Below are positions 37,464-46,428 of a stretch of 64,000 nucleotides of DNA, in pieces (position 1 is the first letter of the stretch; each line of letters begins with the position of its first letter). A model generated the notes under the pieces. The model saw nothing but the letters and a program-made list of their open reading frames with translations, had not been told where the DNA came from and ran no database searches. The stretch comes from an uncultured Bacteroides sp. (GTDB taxonomy: Bacteria; Bacteroidota; Bacteroidia; Cytophagales; Cyclobacteriaceae). Location of the stretch: NCBI GenBank assembly GCA_902168185.1, contig CABHOV010000046.1:894223-958222 (forward strand), given 5' to 3'. The translations under genes were made by a program, and so were the position numbers.

Positions 37464-37662
37464 AGTATAGCTGTATAGCTAGCGCTTGCAGTCGCACAGA
37501 CACCTACAAGTCAAAAAAATATGAAGGAAGCCGGCTCGATTAATTTCGGTCTGCTTTTTTCTTGATTCCCCCGGCAACCAGGTACACAATTCTTTTCAAC
37601 TTTTTTACCTGGTAATCTTTGTAAAACATGCAGAAAATATTACGTTTGCAGTCCAAAATTTT

Positions 37663-37736
37663 GGGCCCATAGCTCAGCTGGTTAGAGCACCTGACTCATA
37701 ATCAGGGGGTCGCTGGATCGTGCCCAGCTGGGCCCA
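37663..37736 (+). tRNA. tRNA-Met (CAT anticodon)
   Basis: The 74-nt cloverleaf is complete. It has a 7-bp acceptor (37663-37669 with 37729-37735), a D-arm (37672-37688), an anticodon stem with CAT at 37697-37699, a 5-nt variable loop and a T-arm (37712-37728). The 3' CCA is not encoded. The T-loop reads ATCGTGC instead of the usual TTCRANN. A tRNA-Ile with modified CAT cannot be excluded, but the form fits elongator Met. Confidence 0.93.
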
Positions 37737-37739
37737 CTT

Positions 37740-37779
37740 AAAAAAAGCCACTTACATTGTCCATGCAAGTGGCTTTTTT
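37740..37779. terminator. bidirectional terminator between tRNA-Met and the ArsC-like gene
   Basis: A run of seven A, a 7-bp stem GCCACTT (37747-37753) with AAGTGGC (37767-37773), and a run of T (37774-37779) form a symmetrical terminator. It should stop the tRNA transcript on the plus strand and the gene at 37803 on the minus strand. Confidence 0.85.
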
Positions 37780-37802
37780 ATTTCCGTTACCTCGTGTCAA
37801 CG

Positions 37803-38153
37803 TTATTTCGCGAATACTTTCTTATACTCCTGCTCATCAAAGCCTAACGCCATAACTTTCCCTTCGTGTTCGATCAAGGGACGTTTAATTACACTGGTCT
37901 TTTCTTTCATCAAGGCCACAGCCGCGGCTTCATTTTTCACATTGGCTTGAACAGCTTCGTCCAGTTGCCTCCACGTTGTGCCGCGCTTGTTTACCAGGCT
38001 CTCCCACCCTACCTGCTTACTCCACTCCTTCAACTTTGTATCGGTGATACCTTTCGCTTTGTAATCATGAAATTCAAATTCAACGTTATGTTTCTTTAAC
38101 CAGTCCAAGGCAGACTTTACCGTGTTGCAGTTTTTAATTCCGTAAATGATCAT
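37803..38153 (-). CDS. ArsC/Spx-family (YffB-like) protein
   Basis: The 116-residue protein has the thioredoxin-like ArsC fold, with Y-G-I-K-N-C-N-T-V at the N-terminus. A single Cys9 stands where ArsC has its catalytic Cys. R-P-L-I-E near residue 91 matches the conserved Arg-Pro of the family. It is closest in form to YffB/Spx-like proteins rather than proven arsenate reductases, so the reaction is uncertain. No ars genes are nearby. Confidence 0.85.
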   Translation of the reverse strand: MIIYGIKNCNTVKSALDWLKKHNVEFEFHDYKAKGITDTKLKEWSKQVGWESLVNKRGTTWRQLDEAVQANVKNEAAAVALMKEKTSVIKRPLIEHEGKVMALGFDEQEYKKVFAK

Positions 38154-38200
38154 AGCGGTTCAATAAAAAATATAGTAGTTTGTCTTTCAAATCCGAAGGT

Positions 38201-40069
38201 ATGAAGATAACAAACATCACAAAACTAAGTTGCCTGCTGGCACTTTACCTGTTCATCTCCTGCCAGTCGAAACACACAACTGAAACTGTAATGAAACCAA
38301 ACGATCCACATTCATACGCACAACCTGGTATAGCCCGCGTAAAACATTTACACTGGAAAGCTTCTGTTGATTTTGATAAGAAGATAATCACTGCGGTGGC
38401 TACATGGACTATAGAAGCTAACGCTGATGCTGACCTCATTACATTTGATATAAAAGGACTCGCCATTGAAAAAGTAACGCTGAACAAAACTATAGCAGCA
38501 GAATATAGACTATCGGAATACGATTCTATTTTCGGGCAAGCACTTGCTATACTATTGAAACCCGGGACCACAGAAGTATCCATCGCCTATCAAACCAGTC
38601 CGGACGCGGAAGCGTTGCAATGGTTGAGTGCACAGCAAACGGCTGGGAAGAAGTATCCATTTCTCTTCACGCAGTCACAGGCTATATTAGCCAGAAGCTG
38701 GGTACCTTGCCAGGATTCTCCCGGAGTACGCTTTACATACGATGCGGAAGTCACCGTCCCTAAAGATCTGTTGGCTTTGATGAGTGCGTCCAATCCACAA
38801 TCAAAAAATGAGACTGGTATATATACTTTTGAAATGAAGCAGCCGATACCTTCGTATCTGCTGGCGTTGTCGGTGGGAGATCTTTCATTTAAGCCGATCA
38901 GTTCACGAAGTGGTATATATGCTGAACCCTCCCTTGTGGATACCAGCGCCTGGGAGTTTGCTGATCTCGAAAAAATGATTGCCGGTGCTGAAGAGCTCTA
39001 TGGTAAATATCAATGGGATCGCTATGATGTATTGGTATTGCCACCCAGTTTCCCCTTTGGTGGAATGGAGAACCCGCGGCTCACATTTGCAACGCCTACT
39101 ATATTGGCCGGTGATCGCTCTCTCACTTCCCTCATTGCGCATGAACTGGCACACAGCTGGTCTGGCAATCTTGTTACCAATGCTACCTGGGACGACTTCT
39201 GGCTGAACGAAGGATTTACTGTATACTTCGAAACGCGCATCATGGAGAAGCTATATGGTAAAGATTATGCAGAGATGCTGGCATCCCTCAATCTGCAAGG
39301 ACTTCATGAAGAAATAAAATCACTTACCGAAGCAGGCAATTCTGCCGATACAAAACTAAAGCTTCACCTGGAAGGCAGAAGTCCTGATGACGGCGTAACG
39401 GAGATCGCCTATAACAAAGGATATTATTTCCTGCGCACGATCGAAGAACAAAATGGTCGTGATAAATTTGATCAGTTTATAAAGGATTACTTTACAGAGA
39501 ATGCTTTCAAAGTAATGACCACGGAAGAGTTTATTCCGTTTATCAAAAATTACTATCAGCAAAAATTCAATATAGCTTTATCGGATACATTGTTCAATGA
39601 CTGGATATATACTGAGGGACTTCCGTCTTATTGCCCTGCTCCTGTATCGGATCGTTTCAAGAAGGTTGACGAAACGCTTACACAATGGAAAACGGGCACT
39701 GCCATTCCAGCTTCATCTATAGCAACCTGGAGTACACACGAGTGGCTGCACTTTCTGAAGAACTTGCCGGATACACTTGACCAAAAACAAATAGCAGCGA
39801 TTGATGAGCTTGGTAAATTTACAGCCTCTGGAAACTCTGAGATCATTACAGCCTGGGGAGTGATCGCGATTCGCAATCAGTATAAAAAAGTGTATCCAAA
39901 AATTGAAACATTCCTGATCAACACGGGACGCAGAAAATTTCTGATGCCGCTATACAGTGAGTTAATAAAAACGCCTGAAGGTAAAAAGCTTGCGTTAGAT
40001 ATATATAGCAAGGCACGTCCGAATTATCATTTTGTGGCCATCAGTAGCCTGGATAAATTATTGAAATAA
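38201..40069 (+). CDS. M1-family aminopeptidase (LTA4 hydrolase-like) lipoprotein
   Basis: The protein, about 622 residues, has the exopeptidase motif G-G-M-E-N-P near residue 287 and the zinc motif H-E-L-A-H at 314-318, with W-L-N-E-G-F-T giving the third ligand. The C-terminal helical domain matches LTA4 hydrolase-type aminopeptidases. The ATG at 38201 is chosen over the TTG at 38180 because it gives a clean signal peptide with L-F-I-S-C, a lipobox. It should be an envelope-attached zinc aminopeptidase. No operon partners are seen. Confidence 0.9.
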   Translation: MKITNITKLSCLLALYLFISCQSKHTTETVMKPNDPHSYAQPGIARVKHLHWKASVDFDKKIITAVATWTIEANADADLITFDIKGLAIEKVTLNKTIAAEYRLSEYDSIFGQALAILLKPGTTEVSIAYQTSPDAEALQWLSAQQTAGKKYPFLFTQSQAILARSWVPCQDSPGVRFTYDAEVTVPKDLLALMSASNPQSKNETGIYTFEMKQPIPSYLLALSVGDLSFKPISSRSGIYAEPSLVDTSAWEFADLEKMIAGAEELYGKYQWDRYDVLVLPPSFPFGGMENPRLTFATPTILAGDRSLTSLIAHELAHSWSGNLVTNATWDDFWLNEGFTVYFETRIMEKLYGKDYAEMLASLNLQGLHEEIKSLTEAGNSADTKLKLHLEGRSPDDGVTEIAYNKGYYFLRTIEEQNGRDKFDQFIKDYFTENAFKVMTTEEFIPFIKNYYQQKFNIALSDTLFNDWIYTEGLPSYCPAPVSDRFKKVDETLTQWKTGTAIPASSIATWSTHEWLHFLKNLPDTLDQKQIAAIDELGKFTASGNSEIITAWGVIAIRNQYKKVYPKIETFLINTGRRKFLMPLYSELIKTPEGKKLALDIYSKARPNYHFVAISSLDKLLK

Positions 40070-40084
40070 ATATATACACTGTTG

Positions 40085-40126
40085 GGAGTTTGCAGAACGA
40101 TTTTTACAACGGGTTCTGCAAACTCC
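40085..40126. repeat. 14-bp perfect inverted repeat between convergent genes
   Basis: GGAGTTTGCAGAAC (40085-40098) pairs completely with 40113-40126 across a 14-nt loop. It lies between the stops of the M1 peptidase and the DAHP synthase, so it may serve as a two-way terminator, although no flanking T-tract is present. Confidence 0.45.
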
Positions 40127-40136
40127 GCAGCTATTC

Positions 40137-41147
40137 TCAAAAGCTTTGCAGCAGCGCTGCAGCTTTCTTCAAATGCGCAATCAGCGTTGCAGACTCTTCA
40201 AAATCCAACGTCTGCTGTCCATCCGAGGCAGCCTTCTCGGGCTCTTGATGTGTTTCATAAATTATACCATCCGCTCCTGCCATTACCGCTGCCAAAGCAA
40301 CCGGCTCTACAAACTCACGTATACCTATACCATGTGAGGGATCTGCGACTACAGGTAAATGCGTTTTCTCTTTTAGAATAGGAATGGCATTTACATCCAG
40401 TGTATTTCTGCTGGCACGTTCATAGGTACGTATACCGCGCTCGCACAATATTAATTTTTCATTCCCTGCAGCAAATACATATTCTGCAGAGTATAACAAC
40501 TCTTCAATTGTTCCGGATATACCACGCTTGATCATAACAGCCTTATCAACTTTACCAAGTTCATCCAGCAAATTAAAGTTCTGCGTATTGCGAGCCCCTA
40601 CCTGGAATACATCTACATAATCATACATCTCGGCAATCTGGCTCACCTGCATTACTTCACTGATGATCTTAATACCAGCTTTTTTTGCCAACGTATACCA
40701 CATCTTTAATCCATCTATACCCAAGCCTCTGAAAGCATACGGAGAACTGCGGGGCTTGAATACACCACCTCGCATAATGCGTACTCCGTTCTTCACCAGG
40801 TGATCAATCGTCTTCTGTACCTGGTCTTCATTTTCAATTGAACACGGACCCGCCATGATGGACAAATTGCCATCGCCAATAAAAACGTCATCACCAAGAT
40901 CAATATGACTGCGACCAACCTTCCACTTTCGTGAGACAAGTTTATAATCATCAGATACACGATGTATATCTGCTATACCCGGCAACTGTCCGAGCTGACG
41001 GATATCAAAATCTTTTTTTCCGATAGCAACCAGGTAACTGCCACGTTGCGTTTTTACTTCAGTTGTTTTATACTCCAGACTTTTTACATGGGTGATAATA
41101 GATTCCTTGTCGGGGGTAGATATAGTGGGATTGAGTTGGATGATCAT
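40137..41147 (-). CDS. aroF: DAHP synthase, type I-beta, with N-terminal regulatory domain
   Basis: The 336-residue enzyme condenses PEP with erythrose-4-phosphate, the first step to aromatic amino acids. An N-terminal ferredoxin-like regulatory domain (1-70) comes before the barrel. Barrel motifs include A-G-P-C-S-I-E-N near residue 100, F-K-P-R-S-S-P near residue 131 and D-P-S-H-G near residue 265. The N-terminal domain is the one that binds Tyr or Phe in the Thermotoga enzyme. It closes the trp operon, 25 bp after trpA, so expression of the entry step follows tryptophan need. Confidence 0.94.
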   Translation of the reverse strand: MIIQLNPTISTPDKESIITHVKSLEYKTTEVKTQRGSYLVAIGKKDFDIRQLGQLPGIADIHRVSDDYKLVSRKWKVGRSHIDLGDDVFIGDGNLSIMAGPCSIENEDQVQKTIDHLVKNGVRIMRGGVFKPRSSPYAFRGLGIDGLKMWYTLAKKAGIKIISEVMQVSQIAEMYDYVDVFQVGARNTQNFNLLDELGKVDKAVMIKRGISGTIEELLYSAEYVFAAGNEKLILCERGIRTYERASRNTLDVNAIPILKEKTHLPVVADPSHGIGIREFVEPVALAAVMAGADGIIYETHQEPEKAASDGQQTLDFEESATLIAHLKKAAALLQSF

Positions 41148-41172
41148 AGCACAGATTTTTAACGCTTACGTA

Positions 41173-41952
41173 TTATTTACTCCTTAGTGATTTGACAAAC
41201 TTTTCGATATCACCAGGTATATCTTTTGAATCTTTCAGCAAGTTTATGAACGCACTTCCTACAATGGCACCGGCACTATATTGTGAAGCGTTGCTGAAGG
41301 TCGCATGATTGGAAATTCCGAAGCCGATGAGAAACGGATTCTTCAGATTCATTTTCTGCAAGCGCTCGAAATAGCTCGTTTGCTCGGCAGTAAAATCACC
41401 TTTGGCTCCGGTTATACTGGACGCTGATACAGCATATATAAATCCTTCTGTAACCGCATCGATTTTACGAATACGATCTTCAGATGTTGTAGGCGAAATC
41501 AAAAATGTATTGCACAGATTCAATGACTTGAATAAATCTTTATACTGCTCTTCAAATTCGTGAAGTGGCAAATCCGGAACAATCAATCCATCCACACCCA
41601 AAGCAGACGCATCTTTCGCGAACTTCTCAACACCATATTGAATAACAGGATTTATATACCCCATCAGAATAATGGGAAGCGTAACAGTCTTCCGCAGTTC
41701 CTTGATTTGATCCAGCAGAAGATGCAACGTCATGCCGTTATCCAGCGCTACTTTATTACTCTCCTGGATAGTAGGTCCATCTGCAACCGGGTCCGAGAAC
41801 GGTATGCCGATCTCAATAATATCAGCGCCTGCTTTCTGCAACGCCTGGGCTATGGTTACAGTGTCATTCAATGCCGGGAAACCAGCCGTATAGTATACAT
41901 TTAAAATATTTCCTTTCTTCTTAGCAAATAGTTCTGTGATTCTGTTTTTCAT
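41173..41952 (-). CDS. trpA: tryptophan synthase alpha chain
   Basis: The protein cleaves indole-3-glycerol phosphate to indole, which passes to TrpB. Family segments E-I-G-I-P-F-S-D-P-V-A-D-G (catalytic Glu and Asp) and G-F-G-I-S phosphate-binding loop are present. The ATG at 41952 gives 259 residues, the usual length. The open frame continues to a TTG at 42009 that overlaps the trpB stop, but the extra residues are not family-like. Confidence 0.94.
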   Translation of the reverse strand: MKNRITELFAKKKGNILNVYYTAGFPALNDTVTIAQALQKAGADIIEIGIPFSDPVADGPTIQESNKVALDNGMTLHLLLDQIKELRKTVTLPIILMGYINPVIQYGVEKFAKDASALGVDGLIVPDLPLHEFEEQYKDLFKSLNLCNTFLISPTTSEDRIRKIDAVTEGFIYAVSASSITGAKGDFTAEQTSYFERLQKMNLKNPFLIGFGISNHATFSNASQYSAGAIVGSAFINLLKDSKDIPGDIEKFVKSLRSK

Positions 41953-42005
41953 TTCTGTAAGATGTTGAGTATAGGATGGAAGACGAATTGATAAATTATG
42001 TTTAA

Positions 42006-43205
42006 TCAATATTTACCCCATCGGATATAGGTCTCCAGATCTTTATCACCTCGGCCCGAAAGATTTATAACGACAACATCATCCTTATCGAATTCAAACT
42101 GGCTCAGCGCTGCTATAGCATGTGCAGATTCAATCGCAGGTATAATTCCTTCGAAGCGGCTCAACTCAACACCGGCATTCATGGCCTCATCATCCGTTGC
42201 GCTAACAAACTTGACACGTCCTACTTCACACAAGTGAGCATGCATCGGCCCTATACCCGGATAGTCTAATCCAGCAGATATAGAATGCGGCTCTACTACC
42301 TGGCCATCTTCTGTTTGCATCAACAACATTCTGCTTCCGTGCAATACGCCAACTTTACCCAACACCGTTGTAGCAGCAGATTCACCGGAATTGATTCCTT
42401 TTCCAGCGGCCTCAACGCCTACCAACGTAACATGTTCATCCTGCAAAAAATGATAGAATGCACCGGCTGCATTACTCCCACCGCCTACACAAGCGAACAC
42501 ATAATCCGGAAACGGATTGCCTATCTCTTCCTGTAATTGTTTCTTCATTTCATCGCTAATGACCGACTGAAATCTTGCGACCATGTCGGGATACGGATGC
42601 GGGCCTACCACAGAGCCAATGATATAGTGCGTATCTGTAGGGTTATTAATCCAATGGCGCATCGCTTCGTTGGTCGCATCTTTCAAAGTCATGCTGCCAC
42701 TCAGCGCGGGAACCACCTTTGCACCCAATATGCGCATGCGCTCAACATTGGGACGTTGCCGCTCCATATCAACTTTGCCCATATATACTATACATTCCAT
42801 CCCCATCAGTGCGCATACCGTTGCCGTTGCAACACCGTGTTGTCCTGCGCCCGTCTCTGCTATAATCTTTTGTTTACCAAGTCGTTTCGCCAGCAGAATT
42901 TGTCCAATGGTGTTGTTGACTTTATGTGCTCCGGTATGGCACAAATCCTCGCGCTTCAGATAGATCTTTGCGCCATATTTCTCCGACATTCGTTTGGCAT
43001 GATAGAGCGGTGTAGGACGGCCCACGTAATTTTTCAACAAGTCATCGAACTCTTTTTTAAAGTCATCCTGCTGGATGATGCGCAGGTAATTATTGCGGAG
43101 TTCTTCAACGTTCGGATATAGCATCTCCGGAATGTAAGCGCCTCCGAACTGACCATAGTATCCGCGTTCGTCAACTGTATAATTCATGTTTTTTATTTTA
43201 GACAT
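42006..43205 (-). CDS. trpB: tryptophan synthase beta chain
   Basis: The 399-residue PLP enzyme joins indole and serine. The PLP lysine lies in H-T-G-A-H-K-V-N-N near residue 92, and the phosphate loop is G-G-G-S-N-A near residue 240. It is the classical TrpB1 type, made to work with TrpA. The ATG at 43205 overlaps the end of trpF by 8 bp. A second ATG at 43187 gives a more family-like N-terminus. Confidence 0.96.
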   Translation of the reverse strand: MSKIKNMNYTVDERGYYGQFGGAYIPEMLYPNVEELRNNYLRIIQQDDFKKEFDDLLKNYVGRPTPLYHAKRMSEKYGAKIYLKREDLCHTGAHKVNNTIGQILLAKRLGKQKIIAETGAGQHGVATATVCALMGMECIVYMGKVDMERQRPNVERMRILGAKVVPALSGSMTLKDATNEAMRHWINNPTDTHYIIGSVVGPHPYPDMVARFQSVISDEMKKQLQEEIGNPFPDYVFACVGGGSNAAGAFYHFLQDEHVTLVGVEAAGKGINSGESAATTVLGKVGVLHGSRMLLMQTEDGQVVEPHSISAGLDYPGIGPMHAHLCEVGRVKFVSATDDEAMNAGVELSRFEGIIPAIESAHAIAALSQFEFDKDDVVVINLSGRGDKDLETYIRWGKY

Positions 43206-43842
43206 TGGACTTTGTATGTAAATGTGTGATCTGGGAAATCAATGAATTCAGCTTATCTATACTTTTCATTGCGGGTGCTGCTTCCACACCGCTGTTCACA
43301 TCGAGCGCATGTATATTCATACCGTTGAGTGCCGTTACTGTGCCTATATTATCAGGGGTAATTCCACCGCTTAGAAAAAATGGTACTTGCTGATCGTATT
43401 TTTTCAACACAGACCAGTCAAACAACTGGGCATTCCCTCCATAGTATTTACCTTTTGTATCGAACAGGAAATAATCGGAAACTGGTTGATAAGGCTTCGT
43501 AACGTTGAAATCAAATTCTTCATCGACAGAAAAAACCTTGATAACTCCGATGCCTTTACTTTTCATTTCCTGACATACTTCCACCGATTCATGTCCGTGC
43601 AACTGCACGTAATCAAGCTGCAATTGTTTCGCAATGCGAGTCATGTTTTCAACGGTCTCATTTACAAAAACACCTACACGTTTGATTGAAGACGGAAAAA
43701 ATTCTGGCAGCGAAAAATTCTCACCCACGTATCGAGGCGACTTATCATAGAATATAAAACCCATGTAGTCGGGGCGCAATAAAGAAACCTCCAACACATT
43801 CATTCCATCGCGCATCCCACAAACCTTCAGCTTTACATTCAT
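43198..43842 (-). CDS. trpF: phosphoribosylanthranilate isomerase
   Basis: The 214-residue TIM-barrel enzyme has the opening K-V-C-G-M-R-D, with the catalytic Cys, a Q-L-H-G-H-E strand and F-L-S-G-G-I phosphate loop, and a catalytic Asp in A-L-D-V-N-S-G-V-E. It converts phosphoribosyl anthranilate to CdRP. It overlaps trpB by 8 bp, and trpC lies 61 bp upstream. Confidence 0.94.
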   Translation of the reverse strand: MNVKLKVCGMRDGMNVLEVSLLRPDYMGFIFYDKSPRYVGENFSLPEFFPSSIKRVGVFVNETVENMTRIAKQLQLDYVQLHGHESVEVCQEMKSKGIGVIKVFSVDEEFDFNVTKPYQPVSDYFLFDTKGKYYGGNAQLFDWSVLKKYDQQVPFFLSGGITPDNIGTVTALNGMNIHALDVNSGVEAAPAMKSIDKLNSLISQITHLHTKSNV

Positions 43843-43903
43843 ATATATTCTCCTATAGTATATTTAAATCAACCACTCGCTGCTTATACTTTAAGCTTTC
43901 TAT

Positions 43904-44704
43904 TTAAGCTTTTGTCTTAATCCTCAATTCATCCATAAACTCCATCGCAGCGGTCTCCGGGCGGCTATGCTTCATAAAGTTCTCTCCCATCAGAAATCCT
44001 TTATACCCATGCTTCTTTAATTCCAGTATAGTATCCACGGATGAGATTCCGCTTTCAGATACTTTAACAATAGAATCAGGAATCATCGGTGCAAGCCTTT
44101 TGGAAACTTCTATACTTACCTCAAAAGTTTTCAGGTTCCTGTTATTAACACCAATCAGATCAGCACCAGTCTCCAGGTTTTTCTTCAGTTCATCTTCATC
44201 ATGTACTTCCAACAAAACCTCAAGTCCAAATGAATGTGCGAAGTCTGTTAATTCTTTCGAACGCTTCGGTTCGAGCACCGCTGCAATCAACAAGATTGCA
44301 TCGGCTCCAATGGACTTCGCTTCAATAATCTGATATTCATCGATCGTAAAATCTTTACGTATGATGGGGCAAAAGTTGAATTTACGTGCAGTCATTAAAT
44401 CCTCATTGCTGCCACCAAAGAAAGGCTTATCAGTAAGTACAGACAACGCGGAAGCACCCGCCTGCATATAGCCAATCGAAGTACGTTCTACGGAAGCATG
44501 TGCGTTGATAATACCTTTGGAAGGAGACTTTCTTTTAAATTCAGCGATGATACCCGTCTTGTCTTCACGGAGTATATATTTCTTCATTGAAACCGGAAGC
44601 GTTGAAAAGTATATACCTTTCTCCAGCAACTTCACCGGATAAAGGCTTTTTCTTTCCTCTACTTCTTTGCGTTTCTGTTCAATGATCTCATCTAAGATAT
44701 TCAT
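43904..44704 (-). CDS. trpC: indole-3-glycerol-phosphate synthase
   Basis: The 266-residue barrel enzyme closes the indole ring. Catalytic segments I-A-E-F-K-R-K-S-P-S-K-G near residue 53, I-R-K-D-F near residue 115, and S-E-S-G-I-S near residue 216 are present. It is separate from TrpF, unlike the E. coli fusion. It lies 38 bp after trpD. Confidence 0.95.
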   Translation of the reverse strand: MNILDEIIEQKRKEVEERKSLYPVKLLEKGIYFSTLPVSMKKYILREDKTGIIAEFKRKSPSKGIINAHASVERTSIGYMQAGASALSVLTDKPFFGGSNEDLMTARKFNFCPIIRKDFTIDEYQIIEAKSIGADAILLIAAVLEPKRSKELTDFAHSFGLEVLLEVHDEDELKKNLETGADLIGVNNRNLKTFEVSIEVSKRLAPMIPDSIVKVSESGISSVDTILELKKHGYKGFLMGENFMKHSRPETAAMEFMDELRIKTKA

Positions 44705-44742
44705 AACGTTTTTTGTGTTGGGATATTAGTGTGTACGTGGTT

Positions 44743-45735
44743 CTATGCCTGAAGAAGTTTTTTAAATGCTACGAGTGCTTTGCCAGACACCAATGCTTCC
44801 TTTGCTTTTGTCAGCGCAGAGGATAGTCCTTCCTGTTGATGTCCCGAATATAGTGCCATGCCTGCGTTGGCGATCACAGCAGCGTTTTGTGCTTCGGTTC
44901 CTTTACCTTCGAGAATTTTCATAAACACTTTGGCGGACTCCTCAACAGTTTCCCCACCTTTCAGGTCCTCATATTTCAATTGTGGCAATTCTAAATCTGC
45001 CGGTGTTGCCAGACGTTCGCCATGATTATAAAAATATTTAAAAGGACTCGTGAGTGATATCTCATCGTATCCATCCAGAGAATGAAGTATCACAAAATCT
45101 TTATCTGTATTCTGATATAGATATCCATACTGCCGGGCAAGCTCGAGACTAAATACACCTACCAGTTGTCGCTTCGGAAAAGCAGGATTAACCATTGGCC
45201 CTAACATATTGAAGAACGTTTTCACGCCAAGCTCTTTTCTGATAGGTGCAACATTTTTCATCGCAGGATGAAACAAAGGAGCATGCATAAAGCAGATGTT
45301 TGATCGATCAAGACTCCGCTTCAATTCGTCTACGTCACTGGTAAATTTATACCCGAAATATTCCAACAAATTCGAAGAACCACATGCTGACGACACGCCA
45401 TAATTACCATGCTTGGCAACAGGCTGCCCTGCGGCCGCCACTACAAACGATGAAAGTGTAGAGATATTAAACGTACTCTTTCCATCACCCCCCGTTCCGC
45501 ATACGTCCATCACGGGCTGATCGAATTTAGCGGGGAGACAAAGCTCGAGCATTGCATCGCGAAAGCCCTGAAGTTCATCAACCGTTATACTCCGCATCAT
45601 GTATACCGTCATGAATGCTGTTGTCTGACTGGGATTATATTTACCCGTTGCCAAATCTACCAAAACCTGTTTAGCAGTTTCTTTGGTAAGCGAACGATGA
45701 TCGATTAGTTCGTTTAGTATCTTTTTCATAATCAT
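44743..45735 (-). CDS. trpD: anthranilate phosphoribosyltransferase
   Basis: The 330-residue enzyme transfers phosphoribose to anthranilate. The PRPP loop G-T-G-G-D-G-K-S-T-F-N near residue 80 and K-H-G-N-Y-G-V-S-S near residue 109 are typical. It is not fused to TrpG. It follows trpG after 60 bp. Confidence 0.95.
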   Translation of the reverse strand: MIMKKILNELIDHRSLTKETAKQVLVDLATGKYNPSQTTAFMTVYMMRSITVDELQGFRDAMLELCLPAKFDQPVMDVCGTGGDGKSTFNISTLSSFVVAAAGQPVAKHGNYGVSSACGSSNLLEYFGYKFTSDVDELKRSLDRSNICFMHAPLFHPAMKNVAPIRKELGVKTFFNMLGPMVNPAFPKRQLVGVFSLELARQYGYLYQNTDKDFVILHSLDGYDEISLTSPFKYFYNHGERLATPADLELPQLKYEDLKGGETVEESAKVFMKILEGKGTEAQNAAVIANAGMALYSGHQQEGLSSALTKAKEALVSGKALVAFKKLLQA

Positions 45736-45795
45736 TACTTCATTGTATCCGTGGGCATTTTAAGCACCTATATTCGATTGGTATATATCTGTATT

Positions 45796-46362
45796 TTAAT
45801 TCTCAAGCCAGTTCTTGATCATCTTGGGACCTTCAGGGGTCATGATGGACTCAGGGTGAAATTGTACTCCGCGTACGTCATACCGCGCGTGTCGTAATCC
45901 CATCGCGAGTCCTTCATCATTTATAGCGGTAATTTTTAAGTCACTGGTGAAACTTTCAGGAAGCACGGCCCATGAATGATAATGCGTTGCCTGAAATTTC
46001 TCAGAAACTCCTTTGAATAAATATTCCGATGAATCCTTTACTTCTACGATAGAGGTAACGCCATGAAGCACTTTCGGAATGTTATAGAGTGTCGCGCCAT
46101 ATACTTCTCCAATTCCCTGGTGCCCGAGACAAACTCCCAATATACTTTTCGTTGGACCATACTCACGAATCACTTGCTTCATGATTCCCGCTTCATCTGG
46201 AATGCCCGGACCTGGCGACAGTAGTATCTTGTCGTATTTCTTCACTGCTTCCACACTAATCTTATCATTGCGAATGATGTCCACTTCATAGCCCAACTCA
46301 CGTATGATATGTACTAAATTATAGGTAAACGAATCGTAATTATCGAGAACAAGTATTTTCAT
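45796..46362 (-). CDS. trpG: anthranilate synthase component II (glutamine amidotransferase)
   Basis: The 188-residue class I amidotransferase has its nucleophile at Cys78 in G-V-C-L-G-H-Q and the catalytic His/Glu in Q-F-H-P-E-S near residue 168. It gives ammonia to TrpE. Such subunits may also serve PabB, but no other candidate is in the window. It lies 66 bp after trpE. Confidence 0.94.
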   Translation of the reverse strand: MKILVLDNYDSFTYNLVHIIRELGYEVDIIRNDKISVEAVKKYDKILLSPGPGIPDEAGIMKQVIREYGPTKSILGVCLGHQGIGEVYGATLYNIPKVLHGVTSIVEVKDSSEYLFKGVSEKFQATHYHSWAVLPESFTSDLKITAINDEGLAMGLRHARYDVRGVQFHPESIMTPEGPKMIKNWLEN

Positions 46363-46428
46363 TTTTACTGATTATGATATTATGAGACAATTCTTCAAAC
46401 TCCAAAATCTTTTGATCTTTCAACTATA

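Noticed and set aside
41953..42009. TTG start of trpA overlapping the trpB stop
   Set aside because: It adds 19 residues that do not fit the family, while the ATG at 41952 gives the normal length.
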